Below are positions 27,301-38,608 of a stretch of DNA of 59,340 nucleotides, piece by piece. Both the position numbers and the translations under genes were made by a program. The notes below the pieces were generated by a model that saw nothing but the letters and a program-made list of their open reading frames with translations, searched no databases and was not told where the DNA came from. The stretch comes from Gonium pectorale (taxonomy: Eukaryota; Chlorophyta; Chlorophyceae; Chlamydomonadales; Volvocaceae). The DNA is taken from positions 643,433 through 702,772 of the forward strand of contig LSYV01000033.1 of the NCBI GenBank assembly GCA_001584585.1, in the 5' to 3' direction. Each line of letters opens with the position of its first letter. Within the stretch, counting starts at the first letter, position 1.

Positions 27301-29899
27301 GATTGAGGGTGTTTGTGGATATTCACGGAGCCGTTGGGGCCGTGGAATGCGTTTGCCCTTGCAATCTACAGAACCCAGCCGCGAGCGCCGGGCAGCAGTG
27401 TCATTCCGGCTGCACCGGCTCGCTAGTTGCTTGTACGGGAGCTGTTTACTTCTGTCGGAGCACCGACGACCAAGTCATTTCAGTTATCCACGGGCCACTG
27501 ACTTCTCGATTTGCGCCCTCTTTACACTGTCTGCGGCTACCACTTCCTTTGCCATCGTCTCCCGCAGGCACCGCCAGCAGCCAGGCCAACTGACTCCGGA
27601 TCCAGCGCCGGCAGCACCGCCACCAGCAAGCCGCCAGCCAGCAAGCCCCCGGCAGCCGCGCAGCCTCCCGTGCCCTCGCTCGAGTCGACGCGCGCAGCGG
27701 CGGCGGCCCATGCGCGGATGCAGCAGTCGCAGCAGCAGAAGACGGCAGAGGCGGGAACAGGCGCGGCCGCGGCCGCCCCTACGACGGCCGCCCCCACGGC
27801 CCCGGCGGCGGCTGCGGCGACGACGGCTGCTCCAGCTGCAGGCGGATTCGGGTTTGGGTTTGGCCTCACGACGGGGGCCTCTGCGGGCAGCGCCCCGGCG
27901 ACGGGGGCTAGCACGGGCGCCTCTCTGTTTGGCGCGCTGTCCGCACCGGCGTCGGCGCCCTCAGGAGGAGGCTTGTTCGGCGCCTTGTCGACGGCTCCTG
28001 CGGCCGCCTCCTCTGCAGCAGCGAGCGCGCCGGCGGCGGCAGCGTCGATCGGCGCCGCCGCCGGCGGCCTGAGCTTTGGATTTGGGGCGCTGGGCTTCGG
28101 CTCCAGCGCGGCAGCTCCTGCGACCTCCAGCGCTGCCAGCGTGCCCAGCGGTTCTGTACCCGCCGGCAGTGGTGACGGCCTGTTTGGCGCCTTTGGCGCT
28201 GGCAGTAGCGGAAGCATGTTTGGCGCGGCGTCCGCGGCTGCGTCGTCTGCGGCGCCAGCAGCGGCGCCGGCGGCAGCAACGGCGGCGTCGGCAGCAGCTT
28301 CCGCGTCTGCCCCGGCGGCCGGCGGCTTTGGCGTCTTTGGAGCTTCGGCAACGACATCGTCCCCCGCAGGTCGGTATTTATTACAGCTTTGTGGTACCCA
28401 TTACTACCCAAGCGCGCATGTGAGACGGGTGATACGGTAGCGCAAAGTGCAGGACTAGCCTTCGGTCGTCCCCTCCTTGCCCGCATTGGCTGGCTGTCCA
28501 TCCATGCATTGTGGCCCTTATCCAACCCGTTGTGTCGACTTCCTACCGTACTCTTCGGCGCTGCAGCAAGCACTGGCCTGTCAGGGGCGATGGGCATGTT
28601 TGGCAGCCTGGGGTTTGGCAACGCGGCATCCTCGCCCGCGTCGGCGGCCGCCGGCAGCTCGGCCGCTGCAGCGGCCCCAGCGGCCACCTCGTCGCCCTTT
28701 GGCGCTTTCGGTAAGCGGGTTGCCTGTGTCCGGCCGTTTTGGCAGAATGCGAAGTGGAAGGGGGGCTGCCGCGCCTCTTGCTCACCTCGGCTTGTCGCCT
28801 TCATTCATTCTTGTCACCTGCAAACACTGATCTTGATGCGATTTTCCTTTCATGATCTCGTACACAGGGAGCCCAGCGCCCGCCGCAACGACGCCCGCGC
28901 CCGCGGCGCCATCGCCGTTCGGCACCTTCGCAAGCAGCGCGGCGACCGCAGGGGCCTCGGGTTTCGGAGCCTTTGGCAGCGCCCCGGCGTCGGCGCCAGC
29001 CGCCTCGCAGTCGAGCGCAGCAGCCCCCACATCCTCCATGTTTGGCACCTTCGGCAGCTCGGCGCCAGCGCCGGCGGCGCCAAGCGGGCCGTTTGGCGGC
29101 GCCGGCGGCGGCATGTTTGGCACGTCTGGCGGGATCCAGTCAAAAGCGGCAATGCCCGCCGTACAGGCCGGCATGTTTTCGTCTTTCGGCCAGTCAAGTG
29201 GGTTCGGAAGCCCGGCTGGGGCCGCAGCCTTTGGCGCGCCCTCCACCCTGGGCGGAGGAGCTGCGCCGGCCTTTGGGTCGGCGCCGACACCGCCCGCGCC
29301 GGCGGCTGGGGCGTTCGGCAGCCCTGGCTTTGGCGCGCCGACTGCCTTTGGATCGCCCGCGCCGGTGCCGCCCGCTGCCCCGGCGTCGCCGTTTGGGGCC
29401 GGATTTGGGCAGAGCAACGCGTTCGGTGAGTGTGCGCGTTGGCCATGGTTTGATGCAAGATGCTCTGTACAGGTAGCCGAGGTCGCCACGCGTACATGGT
29501 TCGCTTGCAATGCAAAGGCATTGTTCGCTTGCAAACTTCGTTTCTACCTCACCCTGCACAGGCTCTGCAGCGACGGCCGGCAATGCGTTTTCGGGGTTCG
29601 CACAAGCGGCCACCAGCAGCGCGGCTCTAAGCGGCGGCGGCGGCTTCGGAGCCTTCAGCAGTGCCGCACCAACGCCTCCTGCACCCGCCGGCGGTGGCTT
29701 CGCGGCGTTTGCCGGACAGAGCGGTGGCTTCGGAGGCTTCGGCGGCGGCTTTGGGGCCGCTGCACAGCAGCCGCAGCAGCAGACCGGGGGCGCGTTCGGT
29801 GGTGCGGCGGCGCCCACCGGGGGCGGCTTCAGCGCGTTCAGTACGCCGGCTGCTGGCGGGGGTGGGGCCGCGGCAGATATGTGGAAGCCTCGGAAGTGA
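15365..29899 (+). CDS. NUP214: Nup214-type FG nucleoporin with duplicated beta-propeller (31 exons, 2905 aa)
   Basis: Nup214/Nup159 sits on the cytoplasmic face of the nuclear pore and helps mRNA export; its N-terminal propeller docks the helicase DDX19/Dbp5. The 31 exons are 15365-15536, 15634-16197, 16359-16549, 16799-16957, 17152-17256, 17399-17662, 17902-17988, 18150-18375, 18586-19824, 19922-20485, 20726-20916, 21219-21377, 21580-21684, 21995-22280, 22472-23167, 23310-23432, 23683-23864, 24144-24350, 24528-24728, 24900-24960, 25144-25215, 25349-25437, 25664-25794, 25956-26109, 26271-26458, 26615-26879, 27055-27249, 27568-28369, 28567-28710, 28868-29425 and 29562-29899. All phases agree. 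Order: propeller 1 (about 11-460), acidic linker, FG/GLFG block (590-954), propeller 2 (955-1407), acidic linker, FG block, heptad-like helical segment (about 1772-1928), Ala/Pro linker, then C-terminal FG block ending DMWKPRK. Propeller motifs include VAASSKHGLAFFSDLSG and GVYGLST. The double propeller is abnormal for the family. Start at 15365 is the first in-frame ATG but lacks outside support. Confidence 0.85.
15392..17588 (+). repeat. Beta-propeller coding module, copy 1
   Basis: This copy covers the propeller part of exons 15365-15536, 15634-16197, 16359-16549, 16799-16957, 17152-17256 and 17399-17662. It is nearly identical to 19680-22184 in the exons and in the first intron (15537-15633). 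Between 15392 and 16197 the copies align with a constant offset of 4288 and about nine base differences by eye. Homology starts at caggctgaggatgtgg and stops after gctgtggtgtcgg. Confidence 0.95.
19253..19395 (+). repeat. In-frame tandem 33-bp GLFG repeats
   Basis: Four to five tandem copies of an about 33-base unit encode GLFGAASSASG and variants (one lacks GLFG, one has LFSA). These are cohesive GLFG-type pore-barrier repeats, and the tandem DNA arrangement suggests recent slippage or unequal exchange. Confidence 0.8.
19680..22184 (+). repeat. Beta-propeller coding module, copy 2
   Basis: Second copy of the module at 15392-17588. Here it begins without any splice site inside the FG exon 18586-19824, directly after an acidic/Pro segment ending EASDLAQ. 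It continues in exons 19922-20485, 20726-20916, 21219-21377, 21580-21684 and 21995-22280. Exon boundaries and lengths (564, 191, 159 and 105 nt for exons 2-5) match copy 1 exactly. Introns 2-5 do not: 240, 302, 202 and 310 nt here against 161, 249, 194 and 142 nt in copy 1. Confidence 0.95.
21035..21075. repeat. Short tandem repeat in propeller-copy-2 intron
   Basis: Two copies of accatagcccaacggccgga lie in tandem in the intron between exons 20726-20916 and 21219-21377. They have no counterpart in the matching intron of copy 1. Confidence 0.7.
23990..24030. repeat. Short tandem repeat in nucleoporin intron
   Basis: A unit of about 22 bases (gcgttccnctgcaacgcgga followed by tg) is repeated twice plus a partial third copy, in the intron before exon 24144-24350. 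Confidence 0.7.
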
Positions 29900-31163
29900 G
29901 GTCCGTGTGGTGTGCGCCCATCTGGTGTTGGTGGTTGCCCTTAGGTAGGCTGGGGTCGTTGCCGGCTGCTGCTGTAGATCTGGTAAAAGAATAATGTACT
30001 TGTGTGTGCGGGGACTGCAGCGGCGATGCTGGAGGCAGCAGTAGGAAGCAAGTGCAGGTTGTAGTTGGAGGGGGACAAATAGAAATCTGCAGAGAAAGAG
30101 GGAGGGGTTTCATGGTCTTGGTAGCAGTGGCGCCGCCATCTGGCACAGACAGGGACGCGGACGGCAGCTCCCATGGTCCTGCCGTGCTTTCCGAAAGGCG
30201 AGTAGTTTTGGCTGTCTCAGTTCGTATCGGTATGGATAGATTCGCTAGATGGGTGTGGTGGGTGACAGCCGTGACACGGGCTCTCGACCTCCGTGTACGA
30301 CTGCTCTGGCGTCTGGACCTTCTTGGCATCCGAGCGTGGTTCGTCACTCCTGGACCTGCTGTCGTCAGCTCCCCTGGCTGTTCTGTGCACCATGCTCCAT
30401 ACTCTTGAACCCGACAGTGCGCGCTCCTGTGAGACAAATACGGCACCGTACAAGTCGCTCTGTGCTTGAATTTAGTGTGCTTACAAAGGTTCATGTTCTG
30501 CGATTGAAAAAATCAACAACGCTCGGCCAAACAGTGCACAACACCTGCAAGGAAAATCCTGCAGCTCAATGAATACATCTCAATAGTCAATGGCTCTGAT
30601 TCTTGTGTTTCAGCCTTCGGCCTTTCGTACATAACAAGGGCTTGGTGGCGGCATCCACCACGACCCCCATGGTGTGGCGCCCGGCATCCTAGCTTACGCA
30701 GTGTATCCAGGCTATGACCCATTCTCCGGGGCTGGGTCACATGCGTATGGCGGCTCGCGGCTGGCGCTGGCATAGCGGAGCGAGATGCCCAACCCAGTGC
30801 ACACGCATGCGGGCAGCACCCCAACCAGCTCCCTCTGGATTTCAGCCAAGCGCTCGGCGTATGCAGGTGTTACAGGTTGGTGAGCCTTTCAAACTGCTTA
30901 ACACAGCACCGGGGGTGAACACTGGCAGAAGCCGTACAAGTGCTCTTGCCGCACTTGCTCCGTGTCCACAACCTTGAGGCAATGGCCATGCCCTCTCCCG
31001 CAGCGTGAGTGCAACCGCGGTAATATATGTGTGTACGCCGTGGTGTGGGTGGCAAACCCCTGGCATTTGATGAATACAGGGCGACGAACACGACTTCTAT
31101 TGGGGCCAGCCGCCAGCTCGAGGCACGACGAACGGCTCTAACGCTGTAGACTCTTGCGGAGCC
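29900..31163. other. Intergenic: nucleoporin 3' UTR and helical-repeat gene promoter
   Basis: This 1.26 kb lies between the stop of the nucleoporin and the start of the next plus-strand gene. I see no TGTAA signal, no convincing ORF and no repeat. Confidence 0.5.
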
Positions 31164-34100
31164 ATGACGAGCCAGGACGTTTCAGCAGATAGCTCAGGGA
31201 CCGATTCCGGCCGTGCAGGCTCAAGTGCCAGACGGGCATTCGTGGAGGTGGCCGTTGCCCCGGAGACGTTCCACGAGATTGCGGGCGCAGCAACGCCGGA
31301 GGAGCTCCTTCAGGTACGACGTGAGGCACCCCGCCGCTCCCGTGTGGAACCATCGACATACTGCGCAGCTTTCCCCTCTTCTTTCGCGTTACAAAGGCGG
31401 CGCTGCTTTAACCTGAAGCGTGAGTCGGCTCCAGCCTGGTTATCTTCCATTTTGGGGATTCGTCAGGCCGCCTATCNNNNNNNNNNNNNNNNNNNNAACC
31501 TCAGTTTTCTCGAGTCCGGGTCAAGTTTGCCCTCTCATTTTTCGTAAATCACGTCCACAACAAGGGGTGTTTTTCGAAAAAACGTTTAAGATAACCAGGC
31601 TGCTCGGCTCTTAACTCGCCAGCCAGCACGGACGGGAACCTCGGTTGGCTGCACGGTCCCCCATAACACCGCTCAGCACCTGTCACTCCCGGCTCCATAT
31701 ACCGTGTTCTCTACCTGTCCTTTGGCGCCTCCCTCTCGAGCAGCCCAAACTAAGTGCCCAACCGCAGGCTCTGATGGCCGCCACCCCCGAGGCGCCCGCG
31801 CTCCCGGACATGCCCAGCGCCGGTGACCCGCCTGTGCTGGTGTTGCCGCCCAGGGTGATTGAGATCGCCCTCGCAAAGTAGGTTCCCCGAGGCCTGGCTT
31901 CGCATCACCCCTCACCTCAGTTCACCTCGCCTCGCCTCAAAAGCGCACTGGGAGCGGCCTCATTCACCCAGTGCCCGCCTTCACCCCTCCCGCCTTCGAC
32001 CCGCACCGCCGCCGTCAGCCTCGCTCGCGCCCCACTGCCCCGGCTCTCCGGCGACCACGTGCCCGCATGGCACAACAACCCAAAAGTGCCACAACCGCCC
32101 ACAACTGCCCACAACCGCGCACAACCGTACACAACCGCCGGCCCCCAGGACCGCCGCCTGGTCGCTGGACGTCGGCGCACAGGCCGGCACCGACCCAGCG
32201 ACGCTGCGCCTGCTCCTGGACATGCTGCAATCCAACATGGCCGCCTGTGGCCTCCAAGGCTATTCGCTAGAATACGTGGGTTCGGTCCTTTGGAGCCTCT
32301 CCAGCGCGCTGGGGGCATACAACTGGCGGGCCTCACCCGAGACAGTGCTGGCAGTGCAGCGCTGGATGTCCGGTCCCGAGGTCCTGGCCAAGCTGCAGCT
32401 GCAGGGACACTTCTGGGACCTGGCATCGCTGTTGTGGGGTTACGCGGCGCTGCTTCAGGCCGCGGACACAGCGGAGGGCGCGGCGGAGGGCGGCGCGGCG
32501 ATGGCGGCTGGGGAGGCGGCAGCGGTGGTGACGGCACCGGCATCCCAGCAACCGCGGCAAGGGAACGGCCTCGACGAGACGGGTGCCTTGCGGGTGGGGC
32601 GCTTCCTGGACGCTGCTGCGGAGCGCTTGTCGTCCCTTCTGGCTGTGACCCATGGGTCAGGCGAGCCCGTGGCGGCGGCGGAGCTGACGGACGTGGCGTG
32701 GGCGCTGTCAGTGATTGGACGCAGGTAGGCTGCGCGTTATACGGGTCTGTTAGGGCACGTTACGTCTGCTCACCACCCCCTTCAATTCTCTGACCCCCAG
32801 GTCCCATCTCCCGGCTCCTGTTCCCGGTGTAGCAGGAGGCATCTGTTGGGATCCAATGCCTAGTCCATTCACAAGCTCTCGGGCTTTTGCGTCCCGTAGT
32901 CGTGTGTGAAATCAACTCTCCCCGGCGCCGGCGGGCTGCCCATCTGTAACTGTCGCCCACGATCACGGTGTTTTGCTTTGCACGCCATGCGCCATCACCA
33001 CCCGCCCGTACCGGTGTCACGCCCCAGGCAAGTTGGAATACGCACTTGGAATTCGAGTCCCACCCCTACCTTCGGCCCCCAGATCCCCCGAGACCGCCCG
33101 GCTGGCGGAGGGCGTGGCCCACGAGATTTACCGCTCGCTGTCCAATCGCTACAGCCTGCAGTCCGCCTTCTCGCCGTCCGACCTCATCAAAATCGTGCAG
33201 TCGTACGCGCGGCTGCAGTTGACGGACGGTGGGTTTGTCTGGCTCGGACTTCAGGGCCCCAGCCCCAGCATACCGTTTTGCGCCCAAAGCGCACCTGCCA
33301 GCGGCCGCCTACCTTGAATTGTGTGCTCCTGCCAGCCGTTGCACTTGCGAGCCTCCATTCAGCGCCGTTAAGTCCGCGCCCGCAGGGCGCTCGATGCTGC
33401 TGGCGTCCAGCCCCCTCCTGTCAAACCATGTCTTTCAAAGCCCGCACGCACCCGGGTGTGCAAGTGTGGGACCACCAGACCCTCGAGCCATGCGCAACAA
33501 CTCGTTCCCTGCTACTCCATCTCGCCAGGCTCCGTCGCTCGGATGCTGGACGCCATAGGCGGGCACGTGGCGAAGCGCATCCGGGCGCGACACATCCACG
33601 CGGTCTCGCGCCCGGCGGACTGCGTGGCACTGCTGCAGGTACGAGCAGCATCGGGAGGGCTCATCCGCTCACTTGCGCCGCCCGCCTTGCCGTGGGCAAG
33701 GCCGCCCTGCCGCCCTGCAACACCGCAGTGCCTTCGGCTGCGAATGACCTTTGGGGTTGGCCCCCAAAGCTTCTCTGTTGCCGAGCCACCGGCACTGCAG
33801 CGGATAGTTCTGAAGGGCTTGGGCGCTTAGGGCCCCTAGCTGGCTGTACTCGTGAACGCTCGGAGGCCCCCGCAGCGGCGTGGATCCACCTCATCCCGGT
33901 TGGCTGGCGCAGGCCTTCGCCGATACGGGCCACTCAAGCGTCGTGATGCCGGAGCTGCTAGCGGCCTGTGCTCTGCAGGTGAGCATCCCGGCTTTCGCCT
34001 TTGCTGCCCCTGACCCAGTGCTCCGTCGGAGTCCTAACGCCCCCTCGCGAGTGGGCCCACCGCCATATCGTAACTTGCTCGACGATGCGCTTCACACAGC

Positions 34101-36937
34101 ACCGGCCCGATACTGTCCTGCCGGACGCCGTGCGCACGCACGGGAACGCAACGCTACGTGTTCCGTGTGCACAACAAACACGCAGATCAGCCGGGAGGTG
34201 GCGGTGCATGGAGAGTTCCTCATGTCGTCGTGCATCGCCGCCGCCGCCGCCAACCGCAGCAAAGCGTTGTCGCCCAGCGGCGCCTCTGGCGGCGCGGCTG
34301 ACGATGTGGCGGCCCGCCTCCGACGGCCGCACGCGCCTGTGTGGCGAACCATACAGCACCCGAGTGCCGCCGAGGAGAACGCGCACTGGGCGTTTCTATT
34401 GCCGTACAGTCAGATCATTGCCGTACTGATGTCGTACGTCCGTGTGGGCTACCAGCCTGGGGCCGTGCTGCTAGACTCGCTGCTGCTCGCGGTGCGGCCG
34501 CAGCTGCCCTACATGGAGCAGGCAGAGGTTTCGGAGCTGCTGCAGCTGCTGGCGCGCGTTCGCCACATGCCGGGGCAGCAGGTGGGGTGGGGCGGCTGGC
34601 AGCCGGACAACGGGGTATTTGAGCCGGGGGAGCCCTTGCAGCCACGCAGCGGCGATGCTCGCTGATTTCAAGTATCAAAAAGTTAAACCCAACAGGAAAG
34701 TCATCGACTCCGCGAACGGTACTTTTTTTCTCGTCTGCACGGTTCCCGCAGACGCTAGAGTTGCTGGCAGCCGCGGCTTTGAGGCCCGTCGCATCCCCGC
34801 CCGTGGACCGTCCACTCCAAGCGCAAGCTGCAGCGGCAGCCGACGAGCGGGCGGCGGGCGGCCAGCCCGCTGCGGTGCCTCCGGTGCAGCGCCTGCGCTC
34901 CCTGTGGGCCCTGGTCATGATGGGCTGGGGCCCGGCGGAAGCGGTGGTCGATGAGGTGAGGGCGGCAGGGCGAGGCGAGGCGGCACAGGGCATTTCGGGC
35001 CGGGGAGATGCGGCGCGCCCCGCGGTGCCCCCGTGCCGGTTGGGGCCGGAACGAAGCGGGGCAGGCGTGGGGCAGGCGCGGGCCAGGCGCGGGGCACGTG
35101 GGGTGTCTGGCACGCGGAGGCACCTACGAATATGGTCGAAAGTACGATAGCCTTCGCGAGAGGCCTTCCGCCTTGAGAGGCTTACGACGTTGTCAACCTG
35201 ACCCGAAAGCAATACACTGCAAGAATGCAGCTTCACGGCCCGGCCTATGGTGCGCCTGCGGCGCTTGCTGCAGGTGGTGTCGGCAGTGCTGTTGGACGAC
35301 AGCCTCACGCTGGGCTCGCAAGATGCTGGCCGCCTCATGTCGTTGCTTGCGGTCCTGCCGCGGGCCGAGCTGACGATTCAGCGCTTCGGCCTGGCGGCGC
35401 TCAAGCTCCGCGAGGCGCTGGGGGCGGCTCCGGCCGGGGGAACAGCGGGCGGTGGCGACGGGGCTGCGTGGTTGCCGGGCGGCCTGCGACACACAGCACG
35501 CGGCGCTGGGGCGCCGCAGGTGGGGTGGCGGTGCGCTTCAGTCTGCGTCCGATGTGACACTCGGGGCCGCACTTGTGAAGTTGCAATCTCGGACAGCCGA
35601 GCTGCATCACCACTGGCGCAGCTGCCAGCCGCCGACAAGTTTACATGCCCATGCCTCCTTTCATCCGTATCCGACGATACGGCAGTAACACTCGCTGCTT
35701 ACCGTAATTGCATGCGACCGCCAATTGCCACGCCTTTACCTCAATACGGCGCACACGCTGTGCCCTTTCAGGGCGACGGCGCGGACCCTGTGCTGCTGGC
35801 GGCGGGCGCGGCCATGGCGCTCCTGGGCGAGGAGGGCTGGGAGATGGCGGAGCAGGTGCTGCCGGCTGCCGTGTTCCGGCGGACAGAAGCCGCGCTGCGA
35901 GGCGCGCTGCGCCAGCCGTACGAGGGAGTGGACGCCAGGTGAGCGTCGCGGGCAGGAGCACACGCCTCCCGCTGTGTCCCGTGGCGTTCTACCTAACAGC
36001 AGGGAGGGGCCGGGCATCGGGTGCAGACACGGGGAATCGGCTGCGCACTGCAGCGATACCAAGCGCCCGTGTGCCAGAGATCGGAAACCGGGACGTGGTA
36101 GCTGCCTGGAGCCGAGGGGTGCGCCGACGTCTTCAGCTGGAGCCAGTCGCACAGGCGCCAAACTCGTGTATTTTGCTCGTAACCCACGCCGTGGGACGCC
36201 CCTTACCTGGGTGGGCATGGGTTTCCTCCGCCTCACCTTGAAAGTATCAGCGACTAGGACCAGCGAAGGTACGCTGCAGCGGTGCTCGCTCGTCGCTGAC
36301 TTCAAAGTTTCACAGGTCATCTACAACTACGCCAAGACCACCACAAGTTCTTCTATTGAGTATGCGATTCGGTGTCCGCGACGCGACCCGTTTCCCTCCT
36401 TCATTGCCCCCTACCTGCAGGTGCATTGCGGACGTGGCGCGGGCGTTGGAGGACGAGGGCTGCGTCGGCGTCAGCACGCACGCCCTCCTGCCGCCCGACT
36501 CCTTGCGCCGCCAGGACTGGGCCGCCGAGGCCGCCAACGGCCGCACCAGCAGCTCACAGGCTGAGTCCCTGACCACACCGGAATCGGGCGACAGCGTCTC
36601 CGCCGTCGACGATGCGGTTTGGCTTGCTTTGAAGCCCCTTGACTTCGGGGCCATTGTGGCGCAGCGGTCTGCAGAAACGTCGCAGCAGGACGCGGGGAAG
36701 ACGCCATCGCTGCAACCGGGGGCGATTGTGGTGGACGTGTGCATGCCGTACGAGTACTCGAGTGATGCGTCCGCGAAGCGGCAGTGGGGCTGGGCGCGCG
36801 TGCGGCAGGCCCTTTTCAGAGCCTGTACGGCAGGCGAGTTGCTTGTCCTGGACGAGCGGACGCTGTTCTCGCTGCAGGGCAATCGGGAGCGGATGCGAGG
36901 GTATGTGGCGGCTGAGATTCGCCGGGTGCGGGCATGA
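31164..36937 (+). CDS. OPR/HPR-like helical-repeat protein, candidate organellar RNA-binding factor
   Basis: Eleven exons join in phase: 31164-31313, 31768-31877, 32149-32724, 33083-33228, 33529-33638, 33913-33978, 34186-34581, 34752-34955, 35274-35519, 35772-35938 and 36421-36937, giving 895 aa. The protein is built from recurring amphipathic helix pairs of roughly 35-40 residues, with wording such as VGSVLWSLSSAL, LASLLWGYAAL, TDVAWALSVIG, SDLIKIVQSYARLQ and LLQLLARVRHM. This resembles octotricopeptide and FASTK/HPR-type repeats, which in green algae govern maturation, stability or translation of single plastid or mitochondrial transcripts. I cannot see a clear RAP domain. The last exon has a C-terminal globular part (GAIVVDVCMPYEYSS ... 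AAEIRRVRA). The assembly gap is inside intron 1, so an exon could be missing there. The start is the first in-frame ATG, MTSQDVSADSSG. The RNA target and organelle are unknown; assignment to a repeat family is moderate. Confidence 0.6.
31431..31603. repeat. Inverted-repeat (fold-back) element flanking the assembly gap
   Basis: The 15-base arm cagcctggttatctt (about 31432-31446) recurs inverted as aagataaccaggctg (about 31588-31602). Similar Gly/Cys-rich wording (gagtcggct and agccgag) extends outside each arm. The gap lies between the arms. This is the layout of a small fold-back or MITE-like insertion in intron 1 of the helical-repeat gene. Confidence 0.55.
31477..31496. other. Assembly gap (20 N)
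   Basis: Twenty undetermined bases. The true length may differ, because such runs are often placeholders. Confidence 0.99.
32071..32140. repeat. CACAACCGCC-type minisatellite in helical-repeat gene intron
   Basis: Six to seven degenerate copies of a roughly 10-base unit (cacaaccgcc and variants) fill the end of the intron before exon 32149-32724. They also supply part of the pyrimidine-rich acceptor region. Confidence 0.75.
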
Positions 36938-38608
36938 GAGAGTGCTGAGTGGCGCGAGGATGGCAAAAAAGGGGGTAAAACGCTCCCACTCACCCAAAGA
37001 ATGGTTCCACACCGCAGAACGTAGGCGACCGCGTGAAAATGCTGACATCATGACTACTTGAAGCGCCCGGCGCAATCCGTAGCTACAAGTGCTTACATTG
37101 GACGTACCGCCAGTGACACCAAGAAACCGTAAGCGCGCCTACATCTACTATCAAAGAACGCGCACTTGTAGGCCCGCTATTCGATCTGCATCTGTCGTTG
37201 GCAAAGTGTCCCGTTCGGCCGGTCAGGGCCAGAAAGCGCGCCGCGCTAGGCCACCACTCGCCCGCGCCAACAGCCACAGGCCAGATGGCACCACGCGGGG
37301 CCCTCCACAGCTTGCACACAGCCCGGCACCTCAGGTGCCGCACGACGGTGAACTTGGACGGGCCTTGCCACAGTGCCGCACCGGGGGACACTCGCAGCCA
37401 TGCATGACCACTCGGCGGTCTCTGCCAGTTGCCCATCGACCTATATGCGCCGCCGTGACCACTTATTCGCTAGCAAAAAGGCATTGACGGAAAGCTCGCA
37501 TTCGGGAAAAACATGTCCAGTTGGTCAACAAAGTTCCGGACACGTGCGTGCGTCGGCCGCATCGCCTAGACCGGAGTTGTAACACAACTACTGGCAGCCT
37601 ACAATGCCACACTAGGCATCGCCGCTGCATGGGTCAGTGTCCACAAGGCTCGCGCTGTGGTGCACGAGCAGGCGCGCTCCTTGCCAGGCTGAGCTTTGGG
37701 AGCCACCGGTCCAATGCGGATCGGCGCGCCGCCGCTCAGAGGTACCAAGCACAACGTACAGGACGCCCCTCCCCCGCGGTGCTGTCCTCCTAGCATCTCG
37801 GGTGGCATGGTCGCCCACAGCGCCCGAGTCGCACCGTCCTGAGAGGACTTCACATACCGTGAACCAAACCGATGAACGAAACTCGACCCCTCCACTCACC
37901 GCTATGTCCTCACACACGACCGTCACCGAACCTTACAAGTGGATGAATGAAACAAGAGGGCAGCCTTAGGGGCCTCTGCCACACTCTGCGCCAGCCCCTA
38001 TGTAATGCCACCGCAACCACTGGGCGTGGAAGCGCGGCACGAACCGCATCAAACTATGCCATGCCATCTACCGCTGACGAATAAATTATTGAGGCGTTCA
38101 GCGTTGTCGAGAAGCGACTATAGCTGTGATGGCCGACGCGGTTGAGTGCTCAACGAGCACGCAGATCTATACGGCTTGGCGCCGAGCTCTTGGTACGTGA
38201 AGTACGCGCCCGGGCCAGAAGCGGGACTTTGCTGGTAGTTACGCTCTTACTGCTGAGCAACAGAGTAGAGTAACACCTACAGAGGGCGCCACAGGGCACC
38301 GGGCAGTGTGGAATGAGGCCTCTGCGCAGGTTGTGCAACGGAGTAAACCTTGAAGGGCACCCCACACCGGCAAGCCCTTCCCGCTTAACACTCAATTATG
38401 GGACAACCAACGAGCTTCGTAGTTCCCTGCGCCATCAATTATTAATATTCCCGGCTGCATCTGCCCGGGCAAAGCACGAACGGCAGCGGGTACGGTAGCC
38501 TCACGCTGGAACTCCCCCCCTGGCGTGTACCCTTCCTCAGGTCCAGCCCTGGCTCCGCCACATCCCATGCCAGCGACAACCTCGCCATCCGTCCATCCCC
38601 AAACCCGC
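36938..38608. other. Intergenic between convergent genes
   Basis: About 1.7 kb separates the stop codons of the helical-repeat gene (plus) and the RING1 gene (minus), so it should contain both 3' UTRs. A TGTAA lies on the plus strand at 37578-37582 and on the minus strand at 37933-37937, each about 640-680 nt past the corresponding stop. They are weak candidates for the two poly(A) signals. No gene is supported. Confidence 0.45.

Noticed and set aside
36421..36937. A RAP domain at the end of the helical-repeat protein
   Set aside because: The last exon is globular-looking, but I cannot find the characteristic RAP motif order.
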